Below, piece by piece: positions 51,794-60,977 of a stretch of DNA of 64,000 nt. The translations under genes were made by a program, and so were the position numbers. Source of the DNA: Mariluticola halotolerans. Lineage in GTDB: Bacteria; Pseudomonadota; Alphaproteobacteria; Rhizobiales; Devosiaceae. Each line of letters begins with the position of its first letter. The first letter of the stretch is position 1. The stretch covers positions 2,710,001 through 2,774,000 of the forward strand of contig NZ_CP090960.1 of NCBI RefSeq assembly GCF_021611515.1, written 5' to 3'. The notes below the pieces were generated by a model that saw only the letters and a program-made list of their open reading frames with translations, ran no database searches and was not told where the DNA came from.

Positions 51794-54265
51794 ATGAGCG
51801 CGCATGAAATTTCGCACCCCAAAGCCAATCCGGCGGCCCCGGTTATCCGCGATCCTGTTTGCGGTATGGATGTGGATATGGCGACGGCCAAACACCGCCA
51901 TGTGCATGACGGGCGCGAACTGGGCTTTTGCAGTGCCGGGTGCAAGGACAAGTTCATGGCCGACCCCGATACCTATCTGACCGCCAAAGATCCGGTGTGT
52001 GGCATGCAGGTTGACCGGCCAACGGCCAGGTGGATGCAAAAGCATGCCGGCCAGCGCTTTTATTTCTGTTCGGAAGGGTGCGCGCAAAAATTTGCCGCCG
52101 ACCCTGAAGCCTATCTGGGCGATGTCAAACTGCAGCCGCCCGCGCCCGCGGGCACGCAATATACCTGCCCCATGCACCCCGAAATTGTGCGCGATGCGCC
52201 CGGCGACTGCCCGAAATGCGGCATGGCGCTGGAGCCGATGGGCGTGCCGGCAGCCGATGCCGGGCCCAATCCGGAACTTGTGGATTTCACCAAACGGCTG
52301 TGGATCAGTGCCGCGCTGTCCATCCCGCTATTGATCATTTCCATGGGGCCGATGCTCGGCCTGCCAATCCGGGACTGGCTGGGTAACCAGACCGCGAACT
52401 GGCTTGAATTCGCGTTGGCGACGCCGGTCGTTGTCTGGGCGGCCGCGCCGTTTTTCAAGCGGGCCTGGCAATCCGTGCTCAATCGCAGCCCCAATATGTG
52501 GACGCTGATCGGGCTGGGCACCGGGGCGGCCTATCTGTTCTCGGTGGTGGCGGTCCTCTTTCCGCAAATCTTTCCGCACCAGTTCCGGCACGGGGATGCG
52601 GTTGCCGTTTATTTCGAGGCGTCTGCGGTCATCATTACCCTCGTTTTTGTGGGTCAGGTGCTCGAACTCAAAGCGCGTGAACAAACCGGTTCCGCGTTGA
52701 AGGCCTTGCTCGATCTGGCGCCGAAATCGGCATTCCGCGTCTGGGAAGGCAAGGATTATGAGGTGTCACTGGACGAGGTGAAGGCGGGGGATCATTTGCG
52801 GGTGCGCCCCGGCGATTCCGTGCCGGTCGATGGCACAGTGCTTGAGGGTCAGTCGGCAGTCGATGAATCGATGATTACCGGGGAAGCCCTGCCGGTGGAA
52901 AAGCAAACCGGCGACGTGGTGACCGGTGGCACCATTAATGGCAATGGCAGTTTTATCATGGCAGCTACACGGGTGGGGGCGGAAATGCGCCTCAACCAGA
53001 TTGTTGAACTGGTGGCCAAGGCGCAACGCTCACGCGCACCCATTCAGGCGATGGTCGACAAGGTGGCGGCGTGGTTTGTGCCGATTGTTGTGCTTGTGGC
53101 CGTGCTCAGTTTCGGCATCTGGGCCATCTGGGGGCCGGAGCCGCGCATGGCCTATGCCATTGTGGCGGCGGTCTCGGTGCTGATCATTGCCTGTCCCTGT
53201 GCTCTCGGGCTGGCCACACCGATGTCGGTCATGGTCTCGACCGGTCGGGGGGCGCGGGCCGGTGTGCTGATCCGCGATGCTGAAGCCATGGAAGTGCTGG
53301 CCGGGATTGATACGCTGATCGTTGACAAGACCGGTACGCTCACCGAGGGCAAGCCGAAACTGACCGATGTGCTGGCCTTCGGCGACAAGGACCAGAAAAC
53401 CGTTCTGGCCACGGCGGCGGCGCTGGAACTGGGGTCGGCGCATCCCCTCGCGGCGGCGATTGCCAAGGGGGCTGCGGACTGGCAGCTTGATATCAGCAAG
53501 GCTGACGATTTTGCATCGGTCACCGGCAAGGGCGTGCGCGGCATGATCGGGGGGCAACCCGCCGGGCTTGGCAATGCGGCGATGATGAGCGAGATGGCAG
53601 CCGATGTGCCGCTTGAACTGACGCCAAAGGTCAAGGCGCTGGCGGTGGCGGGCAAGACGGCCATGTTCGTGGCCCTTGATGGCGAAGTGATCGGGGTTAT
53701 CGCGGTTGTCGATCCGGTCAAGGCCACCGCCAAGCCGGCGCTCGAATGGCTCAAGCGCGAACATATCCGGGTCATCATGGCAACGGGCGATGCGCAGGCG
53801 ACGGCACAATCGGTCGCCTCGCTGCTCGGTATCGGCGAGGTGCGGGCGGGCATGTCGCCCGAGGACAAGCACCAGCTGGTCGAAAAATTGCGGGCTGAAG
53901 GGCGCAAGGTGGCAATGGCCGGGGACGGCATTAATGACGGGCCGGCGCTGGCGGCGGCTGATGTCGGTATTGCCATGGGCACTGGTGCCGATGTGGCGAT
54001 GGAAAGTGCGGGCATCACCCTTGTCGAGGGGGATCTGGGCGGCATTGTGCGGGCGCGCAAGCTGGCGGCGGGTACCCTTGGCAATATCAAGCAGAATCTC
54101 GTTCTGGCCTTTGGCTATAATACGATTGGTGTGCCGATTGCGGCGGGCATCCTGTTTCCGTTTTTCGGCCTGTTGCTGTCGCCGATGATTGCGGCGGCGG
54201 CGATGAGCCTGTCTTCGGTGTCTGTCATTGGCAATGCTTTGCGTCTGCGCAACCTGCGCTTGTAG
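51794..54265 (+). CDS. copA: Cu(I)-translocating P-type ATPase with two YHS domains
   Basis: 823 residues. The N-terminus has two YHS domains (DPVCGMDVD... and DPVCGMQVD..., each with FC(S)xGC) and a heavy-metal-binding segment YTCPMHPEI...[10 protein letters not shown] instead of classical CxxC HMA domains. The ATPase core has TGEALP, CPC in [12 protein letters not shown], phosphorylation site [11 protein letters not shown] motif SAHPLA and [10 protein letters not shown] and MSLSS in the last helices mark the Cu(I) subclass. It exports copper from the cytosol. AAGGAG precedes ATG 51794. Regulated by CueR through the dyad. Confidence 0.94.
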   Translation: MSAHEISHPKANPAAPVIRDPVCGMDVDMATAKHRHVHDGRELGFCSAGCKDKFMADPDTYLTAKDPVCGMQVDRPTARWMQKHAGQRFYFCSEGCAQKFAADPEAYLGDVKLQPPAPAGTQYTCPMHPEIVRDAPGDCPKCGMALEPMGVPAADAGPNPELVDFTKRLWISAALSIPLLIISMGPMLGLPIRDWLGNQTANWLEFALATPVVVWAAAPFFKRAWQSVLNRSPNMWTLIGLGTGAAYLFSVVAVLFPQIFPHQFRHGDAVAVYFEASAVIITLVFVGQVLELKAREQTGSALKALLDLAPKSAFRVWEGKDYEVSLDEVKAGDHLRVRPGDSVPVDGTVLEGQSAVDESMITGEALPVEKQTGDVVTGGTINGNGSFIMAATRVGAEMRLNQIVELVAKAQRSRAPIQAMVDKVAAWFVPIVVLVAVLSFGIWAIWGPEPRMAYAIVAAVSVLIIACPCALGLATPMSVMVSTGRGARAGVLIRDAEAMEVLAGIDTLIVDKTGTLTEGKPKLTDVLAFGDKDQKTVLATAAALELGSAHPLAAAIAKGAADWQLDISKADDFASVTGKGVRGMIGGQPAGLGNAAMMSEMAADVPLELTPKVKALAVAGKTAMFVALDGEVIGVIAVVDPVKATAKPALEWLKREHIRVIMATGDAQATAQSVASLLGIGEVRAGMSPEDKHQLVEKLRAEGRKVAMAGDGINDGPALAAADVGIAMGTGADVAMESAGITLVEGDLGGIVRARKLAAGTLGNIKQNLVLAFGYNTIGVPIAAGILFPFFGLLLSPMIAAAAMSLSSVSVIGNALRLRNLRL

Positions 54266-54317
54266 GGGGCGCTTTTGCCAAGCGGATTGACGTAACATGT
54301 CAGCGGTCTTTAAAACC

Positions 54318-54346
54318 GTCCCCGGATGGGTTCCCCATCCGGGGAC
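54318..54346. terminator. Perfect 13-bp hairpin after copA
   Basis: GTCCCCGGATGGG, loop TTC, CCCATCCGGGGAC. There is no T-run, but the stem is strong and lies 50 bases after the copA stop and 20 bases before lldD. It may attenuate read-through into lldD. Confidence 0.5.
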
Positions 54347-54366
54347 CAAGCCTTTGGGGGAATTTG

Positions 54367-55518
54367 ATGGGACTGCAATCAGCGCTGACAATTGATGACC
54401 TGAAGCGCCGCGCGAAACGACGTGTGCCGAAGATGTTTTTCGACTACGCCGATTCAGGGGCGTTGACCGAGCAGACCTATAACGAGAACGAGACTGATTT
54501 CAGCAAAATCCGGCTGCGCCAGCGTGTGGCTGTGAACATGCAGGACCGGACGCTGGCGACCACGATGGTGGGGCAGGATGTTTCAATGCCAATGGCGCTG
54601 GCACCGACGGGCCTGACCGGCATGCAGATTGCCAATGGCGAAATGCTGGCGGCCAAAGCGGCGGAGAAAGCCGGCATTCCCTTTGCCCTTTCGACCATGA
54701 GTATCTGTTCGATCGAGGATGTGGCCAGTGTCACAACCAAACCGTTCTGGTTTCAGCTTTATGTGATGCGGGACCAGAATTTTGTCCGCAATCTGCTGGA
54801 CCGGGCGCGGGCGGCAGGCTGTTCTGCACTGGTTTTGACCATGGATTTGCAACTTCTGGCCCAGCGGCACAAGGATTTGCGCAACGGGTTGTCGGCACCC
54901 CCCAAATTTACCCCCCGCCACATTTACCAGATGATGACGCGGCCGCTTTGGTGCATGCAAATGCTGGGCACGCGCCGTCATTCCTTCCGTAACATTGTGG
55001 GGCATGCCGAGGGGGTTGGCGATCTGCGGGCGCTCAGCTCGTGGACGGCGGAACAATTTGACCCCAAACTCAGCTGGGACGACATCGCCTGGATACGCGA
55101 TTACTGGGGTGGCACGCTGATCATCAAGGGTGTGCTGGACAAGGAAGATGCAATTGCGGCGGCGGCAACCGGGGCAGATGCATTGATCGTTTCCAATCAC
55201 GGTGGTCGCCAGCTTGATGGCGCACCGTCCGCGATCCGGGTGCTGCCCGAGATTGTTGAGGCCGTGGGTGACAAGATCGAGGTGCATATGGATGGCGGCA
55301 TCCGCAATGGCCAGGACATTCTCAAGGCCCGGGCCTTGGGTGCGCGCGGCACCTTTATCGGGCGGCCGTTTCTTTACGGGCTTGGCGCGGGCGGTGAAGC
55401 CGGGGTGACCCACGCGATCGAAATCCTGCGCAAGGAACTCGATACCACCATGGCGCTTTGCGGTGAGCGGGACATTGCCAATGTCGGCCGGCACAATCTC
55501 TATTCGGTAGATTTCTAG
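54367..55518 (+). CDS. lldD: FMN-dependent L-lactate dehydrogenase (alpha-hydroxy-acid oxidase family)
   Basis: A 383-residue TIM-barrel flavoprotein. FFDYADSGALTEQTY, the FMN/substrate segment FWFQLYVM, the catalytic VSNHGGRQLDG (His and Arg) and VHMDGGIRNGQDI are all present. It oxidises L-lactate to pyruvate at the membrane. GGGGGA precedes ATG 54367. L-Lactate is a product of the oxidative L-fucose route proposed for the 44.7-50.8 kb genes, but the copper genes lie between, so the link is only suggestive. Confidence 0.9.
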   Translation: MGLQSALTIDDLKRRAKRRVPKMFFDYADSGALTEQTYNENETDFSKIRLRQRVAVNMQDRTLATTMVGQDVSMPMALAPTGLTGMQIANGEMLAAKAAEKAGIPFALSTMSICSIEDVASVTTKPFWFQLYVMRDQNFVRNLLDRARAAGCSALVLTMDLQLLAQRHKDLRNGLSAPPKFTPRHIYQMMTRPLWCMQMLGTRRHSFRNIVGHAEGVGDLRALSSWTAEQFDPKLSWDDIAWIRDYWGGTLIIKGVLDKEDAIAAAATGADALIVSNHGGRQLDGAPSAIRVLPEIVEAVGDKIEVHMDGGIRNGQDILKARALGARGTFIGRPFLYGLGAGGEAGVTHAIEILRKELDTTMALCGERDIANVGRHNLYSVDF

Positions 55519-55902
55519 GCCTATAGCGCGCGGAGAAGAACATTCGCCGCGCGGCCCCGCCTGGTCCATATCTCGGGAATGCCGGATTTTGTGCGGCACA
55601 AATAGTACCGCCCGGTCCGCAATGTTCGGGCTGAGGTGATAATCTGCTTTCTGCCAGTCCTCTTGCCGTAATTGGTCAAGGTCAAACAATCGTTTTCTGG
55701 CGTTCTTCTTGGTGAGGTCTTGGCATTCTTGTTTGCCTGGACAGCGGATGCAGTTTTTCTGTACTTGCCGCATGAATATCTTAAACGGTATTCGAATAAC
55801 CTATAGACCGCATAAATTTTCCTTCCAGATCAGGTGTTTACCTAATCCTCATACTTGAAGGCCATTCTCCTGTTTAATTCAGGGAGCGCTTTGGGGGCGT
55901 GG
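55519..55902. other. Non-coding gap upstream of the EAL protein
   Basis: 384 bases without a convincing gene on either strand. It holds a 7-bp inverted repeat (CGCGCGG ... CCGCGCG, 55527-55553) just after lldD. The second half becomes AT-rich (AAACGGTATTCGAATAACCTATAGACC) and probably contains the promoter of the 55903 gene. No repeat family or RNA gene was recognised. Confidence 0.6.
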
Positions 55903-57906
55903 ATGAAACGTTCAAGGTATATGGCGGTTGCCATTTGTGCCGGCATCTCTTTGTTCGTCATTATTGTGCTCACCATGCTGGGCAGTGCCAGTATTGTCGG
56001 ACGACTAATCGCCACAGATGCGGAGCAGTTGGCGCGCAACTGGCTGGCAACACTGGAGGCCGGCGTGTATCTGCCGGGAGATCCCGTTCCTGCCACGGAT
56101 GATGCCTTTGATGGCGTGTTTCACTTTATGCTGGATGTTCCAGCCGAACCGATAAAAGGGGTCGCGGTATTTGATCCCGAAGAGTTCGAGGCCGAGCGGC
56201 ATTTCGGTACTATTCACGGATATGCGATTTTCACCCGGATCGGCGGCGTCACACTGACAGGCGGAGAGCCGTTTTTGCGCACAATGGACGTGGCCGGTGC
56301 GCGCCGGATTATCGATCTCGCGCTTGTGGCTGGAGAAGCCAGCGTGGTGCCGATGGATTTCATTGATACCGCCGGCAAGCCGATCACAGCGGTTTTTGTG
56401 CCATTGATACGCGACAACCGGGTGCAAGGGCTCGCCAGTATCGAGATTGAGCGGCACCGCTCCGGTCTGGTCATGCAAAAAGGGCTGCAGCTGATCGTGA
56501 CATTGACCGCGCTGGCCATGGCGGCGATCGGGATTGTGGGCGCGGTATTGCTCTATATCTGGGGGCGCGCCGCGCGGCGGGCTGAAGCCGAGGCGAGTTT
56601 TCTGGCCTTTACAGATCCCGTGACCATGCTGCCCAACCGGCGCAAGTTCGAGGATGTGTTGCCCCAGGCCATCGCCAGCGCTATGGCAGAGGGAACCGAT
56701 CTGGCCGTCGCCTTCTCCGATGTCGATAATTTCAAGGCGGTCAACGATACCTACGGGCATGCAACCGGTGACAGAATTCTGGTGGAAATCGGCAAGCGGC
56801 TGAAAAGGGTGCTCGGCCCCGGGGATCAGTTGTTCCGGGTGTCGGGTGACCATTTCGCCATGATCATGCGGACGCGTCACGGTGTGCCGGAAGTGGAGGC
56901 TCTCTGCGAACAGATCCAGCTGGTGATGAATGCACCGCTTTTGCCGCAGGAATACGGTATCAAACTGGGCATTTCATCCGGTGTCGCCATGGCACCGCGC
57001 GATGGCAAAAGCGCCGAACAATTGATGAAGGCAGCGGATCTGGCGCTTTATCGCGCCAAAATGGATGGCCGGCGCACCTATCGCCTGTTCGACAAACGCA
57101 TGACCACTGATGTTTCCGAGGTCGTTCGGTTGCAGCAGGCGCTGGAGGAGGCGCTGGCCGCCGATCAGCTGCATCTTGTGTACCAGGCTCAGGTTGAGGC
57201 GAGCACGGGAAAGCTTCTCGGGTTTGAAGCGCTGGCGCGCTGGACCCATCCCACCGAGGGGCCGATTTCACCGGCACGGTTTATTCCCGTTGCAGAACAG
57301 TCGGGGTTGATCGTCAAACTGGGCGAATGGGCCTTGCGGCGGGCCTGCGCCGATGCCGCGACATGGCCGGAGCATCTAACCATCGCGGTCAATCTGTCGC
57401 CGCTGCAATTGCGGGACACAAGACTGATCCGGCTGATTGAGTGTTTGCTCAGCGAGAACGGGTTGAACCCGGCCCGGCTGGAACTGGAGGTGACCGAGGG
57501 GGTCATGATGCAGGATACCGATCTGACCATGCAGGCCCTGAATGATATCCGGGCGTTGGGGGTGGGGCTCGCCATGGATGATTTCGGCACCGGCTTTTCC
57601 TCGCTGAGCTATTTGACCAGAATTCCGCTGACCAAGCTGAAGATAGACCGGTCCTTTATTGAACGGTACGGGCTGGACAAGCGCGACGATGCCATTGTGG
57701 ACGCGGTTATCCGCCTGGCCCGCAAGCTGGGTTTGCAGATTACGGCGGAGGGTGTGGAGACCGCAGCGCAGGCCCGCCGTCTCACCAGAGCCGGGTGCAC
57801 CAGCCTGCAAGGCTTCCTTTACGGCATGCCGGCCGACGACCCCGAGACGGTGATTGCCGCCTCACCCCTGGTAGTGGAACACGAAGACGCAAGCGTGATC
57901 GGCTAG
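55903..57906 (+). CDS. Membrane GGDEF-EAL protein with degenerate GGDEF
   Basis: 667 residues. Two helices (7-33 and 196-220) frame a periplasmic sensor of about 160 residues. The GGDEF domain (about 235-400) reads SGDHF at 314-318 instead of GGDEF, so cyclase activity is probably lost. The EAL domain (about 405-655) keeps FEALARW (442-444), NLSPLQL, EVTEG and DDFGTGFSSLSYL, so c-di-GMP hydrolysis is likely. The dead GGDEF may bind GTP as a regulator. A TTG at 55855 is an alternative start 16 codons upstream. Confidence 0.88.
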   Translation: MKRSRYMAVAICAGISLFVIIVLTMLGSASIVGRLIATDAEQLARNWLATLEAGVYLPGDPVPATDDAFDGVFHFMLDVPAEPIKGVAVFDPEEFEAERHFGTIHGYAIFTRIGGVTLTGGEPFLRTMDVAGARRIIDLALVAGEASVVPMDFIDTAGKPITAVFVPLIRDNRVQGLASIEIERHRSGLVMQKGLQLIVTLTALAMAAIGIVGAVLLYIWGRAARRAEAEASFLAFTDPVTMLPNRRKFEDVLPQAIASAMAEGTDLAVAFSDVDNFKAVNDTYGHATGDRILVEIGKRLKRVLGPGDQLFRVSGDHFAMIMRTRHGVPEVEALCEQIQLVMNAPLLPQEYGIKLGISSGVAMAPRDGKSAEQLMKAADLALYRAKMDGRRTYRLFDKRMTTDVSEVVRLQQALEEALAADQLHLVYQAQVEASTGKLLGFEALARWTHPTEGPISPARFIPVAEQSGLIVKLGEWALRRACADAATWPEHLTIAVNLSPLQLRDTRLIRLIECLLSENGLNPARLELEVTEGVMMQDTDLTMQALNDIRALGVGLAMDDFGTGFSSLSYLTRIPLTKLKIDRSFIERYGLDKRDDAIVDAVIRLARKLGLQITAEGVETAAQARRLTRAGCTSLQGFLYGMPADDPETVIAASPLVVEHEDASVIG

Positions 57907-57949
57907 GGCGGTTCAGGTTTTGGCGGAATGATTGGGCCTTCATTCAGCA

Positions 57950-58130
57950 TGCGCCCTTTTTCCCGCCCCCTGAGGGGGAGGGTGGCCCGGCAAAGCCGGG
58001 GCGGGTGGGCTGGAGTTGCAAGTTCGGTATTGGCGGATAGCTTGCAGAGTTCTTGTTTGGCCCTTCGGGCCGACCCCCACCCTTGATCCCCCCTTGACTG
58101 GGAGGGAGAAGAAACAAGTCCGCGCATCGT
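57950..58130. repeat. Palindrome-rich intergenic region
   Basis: Several GC-rich short palindromes are packed here: CCCCCTGAGGGGG (57965-57977), CCCGGCAAAGCCGGG and GGCCCTTCGGGCC (58059-58071). It ends with GTCATTCCCGCGCG, resembling one arm of the 41578 element. This looks like dispersed intergenic repeat DNA between two convergent genes. No gene is seen. Confidence 0.6.
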
Positions 58131-58153
58131 CATTCCCGCGCGCCGGAAAGGCG

Positions 58154-58801
58154 CTAGATTTCCTGACCGATCAAACCGCTTTCAATTGCGTAACGGGTCA
58201 AGCCGGCCGTCGTGGAAATGCCGAGCTTTTTCTTGATATTCTTGCGGTGGGTTTCCACCGTACGGGCGGAGATTTCCAGCTGGATGGCGACGTCCTTGGA
58301 GCTTTTGCCCTCGGCCACCAGCAACAAAACGGCCTGTTCGCGCGTCGTGAGCGGACCGCATGGTTTCTGGTTGTCCTTCATGCGCATCAGCACATCGGAG
58401 ACCCCGGAAGAGAAATAAGTGCCGCCCGCCGCCACAGCGTCGATGGCGGCAATGATTTCATTGGTGGAGACATCCTTGAGGACATAACCGGAGGCGCCAT
58501 ACATGACCGAGGTCGAAATATATTCGCGGCTGTCATGCATGGAGAGCATGAGCAGGCGGCTATTGGGCAATTGCTCCTTGAACAGTTCGATGGCGTCGAG
58601 CCCGTTGAGTTCAGGCATGTTGATATCCATCATCACCACATCGGGTTCGGTGCGGGTGGCGATATCGAGGGCCTTGCGGGCGGAACAGGTCGCGCCGACA
58701 ACTTCGATATGGCTATAGGTTTCGATAATGGCCTGAATGCCTTCAAGTACCAGCGGGTGGTCATCAACAAGCAGAACCTTGATCAGTCGGCGGATACTCA
58801 T
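58154..58801 (-). CDS. NarL/FixJ-type response regulator
   Basis: 215 residues. The receiver (5-122) has DDH at 13-15, phospho-acceptor Asp59 (MMDINMPELNG) and a conserved Lys in YVLKDVS. The LuxR HTH (about 150-210) reads LTTREQAVLLLVAEGKSSKDVAIQLEISARTVETHRKNIKKKLG. It overlaps the kinase stop by 4 bases and is its partner. Divergent to the kinase lies the TRAP transporter, a probable target. Confidence 0.93.
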   Translation of the reverse strand: MSIRRLIKVLLVDDHPLVLEGIQAIIETYSHIEVVGATCSARKALDIATRTEPDVVMMDINMPELNGLDAIELFKEQLPNSRLLMLSMHDSREYISTSVMYGASGYVLKDVSTNEIIAAIDAVAAGGTYFSSGVSDVLMRMKDNQKPCGPLTTREQAVLLLVAEGKSSKDVAIQLEISARTVETHRKNIKKKLGISTTAGLTRYAIESGLIGQEI

Positions 58802-60189
58802 ATGTGCGCGGGTTCCTGATTTTGGCTGAGATAGATGGATTTGGGCAGGCGCGCCGTCAATATGGTGCCGGACGCGGAGGTTCGAACGTCGAGTTCACCA
58901 CCGAAATGCTCAAGCCGTTCCTGCATGTTGCGTAAGCCCAGGCTGCCGGTTGTGCGCAGGCGCTGGGCATCCGAATTGGCGTCGAACCCATGGCCGTCAT
59001 CGGCAATGACCATTTGCAGCCCGGTGCGATTTGAGGTGATGCGCAAATCCACATGGCTGGCGCGGGCATGGCGCTCGATATTGGTGAAAGCTTCCTGCGC
59101 CACCCGATAGAGCGCGGTCTTGGCGTCGGCGGGCAGCAGGTTCTTGAAGGGCACGGAAACCAGATCGACGCTGATGCCGGTGCGTTCGGTAAAATTATTG
59201 GTCAGGCCTTCAAGCGCTGCGGTCAGGCCGAGATCATCGAGCAGGCCGGGCCTGAGGTCATGGGAGATGCGGCGCACTTCCTTGATGGCATTGTTCAGCC
59301 CCTCGGCACCCCGTTCCATGGTGGACAAGGCATCGGGCGTGCCGTCGCGCACTTTTCGGATCGCCAGGTCAAAGACATAGCGTACCCCCACCATGTTTTG
59401 CGAAATGCCGTCATGCAGTTCGCGGGCAATGCGGGTGCGTTCCTCTTCCTGGGTATCGATAATGCGCTGGGTGAGTTTTTTCAGCTTGTCATCGGCCAGC
59501 CGCCGCTCGCGCAGGTTCAGCACGATCCCGGTCAGGAACACCGCCAGCACGGCGGGCACGGTGATGAGGGCGACAATGATGAAGGTGTGGTTGATGCTGG
59601 ATTTGAGCTCGGCATTGGCGGCAGCGGTCTGGGCGACGACATCGTCAAGATAAACACCGGTGCCCAGCATCCACTGCCATTTGTCGAGGGCCACGGCATA
59701 AGAGAGCTTGTCGACGATCTCGGCGCTGGAGGGCTTTTCCCATTTATAGGCGTGAAATCCACCGCCCTCCCGGGCACGGTCGATCAGGTTCTTGATCACC
59801 AGATTGCCGTCGGGATCAGCCAGGTCAATCCAGTTCCGGCCGATCCGGAAAGGTTGTCTGGGGTGCACCAGGCTGTTGCCGTCATAATCGTAAACGAAGA
59901 AATAGCCGTCTTCGCCATAGTTCAGGGCGGAGAGAATGGTTTTGACCAGTTCCTGTGCCACCACATCGGTGGGGTCGGCATCGACATAAAGATGATTGAT
60001 CGCTGTCAGGGCCATGTTGACGTAATTGCGCAATTCCTTGCGCTTGGCTTCCAGCATGTTCTGTTCAAATGCCTGGATGCCGCTTTGGGCCAGATCGCGG
60101 GACTGGGAGGTCACAAGCCCGGTGATCGCCAGAATGGCGATGATCAAGGGCAAGGTCGCGAGCGCGAGGATTTTCTGTTTCAGCGACAC
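58798..60189 (-). CDS. Sensor histidine kinase with single Cache domain (NarX-like)
   Basis: 463 residues. Helices at 7-28 and 202-225 enclose a periplasmic sCache_2 domain (about 35-195) with YGEDGYFFVYDYDG and VHPRQPFRIGRNWIDLADPDG. The HisKA_3 domain has His259 in RIARELHDGIS. The ATPase domain shows YRVAQEAFTNIERHA, IADDGHGFD and GSLGLRNMQERL. Cache domains bind small organic acids, and the divergent TRAP genes suggest the kinase reports the TRAP substrate. Coupled to the response regulator by ATGA. Confidence 0.92.
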   Translation of the reverse strand: MSLKQKILALATLPLIIAILAITGLVTSQSRDLAQSGIQAFEQNMLEAKRKELRNYVNMALTAINHLYVDADPTDVVAQELVKTILSALNYGEDGYFFVYDYDGNSLVHPRQPFRIGRNWIDLADPDGNLVIKNLIDRAREGGGFHAYKWEKPSSAEIVDKLSYAVALDKWQWMLGTGVYLDDVVAQTAAANAELKSSINHTFIIVALITVPAVLAVFLTGIVLNLRERRLADDKLKKLTQRIIDTQEEERTRIARELHDGISQNMVGVRYVFDLAIRKVRDGTPDALSTMERGAEGLNNAIKEVRRISHDLRPGLLDDLGLTAALEGLTNNFTERTGISVDLVSVPFKNLLPADAKTALYRVAQEAFTNIERHARASHVDLRITSNRTGLQMVIADDGHGFDANSDAQRLRTTGSLGLRNMQERLEHFGGELDVRTSASGTILTARLPKSIYLSQNQEPAHI

Positions 60190-60392
60190 GCGTTATTTCC
60201 TCCCGCGCCGGTTTTCCAGCCATTTGTTATATAGCAGTCTGCGTAATATTGGGTAGATTTTACCGGCAAACCACCGCGTTGCGCCAGATGTCTATAGACT
60301 TGGTGCATGGTTACTGATTTCGGGGAGGAAATTGGTGGCAAACCAGCCGCGCTATACAATTGGCGCGGCGGTATATACCGGGGAGGTGGATT

Positions 60393-60977
60393 TTGGGCAA
60401 ATTGCTGGCGCTGTCGCGCGGGATTGATGCGGTGACCGCTTTTATCGGGCGCCGGGTAGCGTGGCTGATCCTTGTTGCGGTGCTGGTGAGTGCGGTGAAT
60501 GCCAGTATCCGCAAGGCGTTCGACATGTCATCCAATGCCTGGCTGGAATTGCAATGGTATCTTTATGGCACCGTGTTCCTTCTGGCTGCTGCCTACACTT
60601 TGCAAAAAAACGAGCATGTGCGGATCGATTTCATCTCCAACATGCTGACCAAGAAAACCCGCGACTGGATCGATCTTCTCGGCCACATCTTCTTCCTGCT
60701 GCCGTTCGCGGGGCTGATCCTTTATCTCTCGATCCCCTGGTTTTTGAAATCCTATCATTCGGGCGAGATTTCGGGCAGTGCCGGCGGGCTGGTGCTGTGG
60801 CCGGCCAAGATCATGGTGGTGATCGGGTTCGGGCTGCTGCTGGCGCAGGCCTTTTCCGAAATCATCAAGCGGATCGGGGTGATCCGCGGCCATATTGATG
60901 AACCCTATGCCGGGCATGATTCCCCGCCCGCGGTCGATGAAGCGGCTAGCGGCTATGCCAAGGGTGAACGGCCATGA
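60393..60977 (+). CDS. TRAP transporter small permease (DctQ)
   Basis: A 194-residue membrane protein with four predicted helices and the DctQ motif NAWLELQWYLYGTVFLLAAAYTLQKNEHVRIDF. The start is probably TTG 60393, six bases after GGGGAGG. The frame extends to TTG 60360. The last four bases overlap the DctM start (ATGA). It works with DctM; no DctP binding-protein gene lies in the window, so that partner is encoded elsewhere. Confidence 0.9.
   Translation: MGKLLALSRGIDAVTAFIGRRVAWLILVAVLVSAVNASIRKAFDMSSNAWLELQWYLYGTVFLLAAAYTLQKNEHVRIDFISNMLTKKTRDWIDLLGHIFFLLPFAGLILYLSIPWFLKSYHSGEISGSAGGLVLWPAKIMVVIGFGLLLAQAFSEIIKRIGVIRGHIDEPYAGHDSPPAVDEAASGYAKGERP

Noticed and set aside
53030-54391. 453-codon minus-strand frame
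   Set aside because: Antisense to the copper ATPase, His/Arg-rich, no motif.
54583-55773. 396-codon minus-strand frame
   Set aside because: Antisense to lldD; no family resemblance.
59053-60234. 393-codon plus-strand frame
   Set aside because: Antisense to the Cache kinase; the kinase motifs on the other strand are clear.
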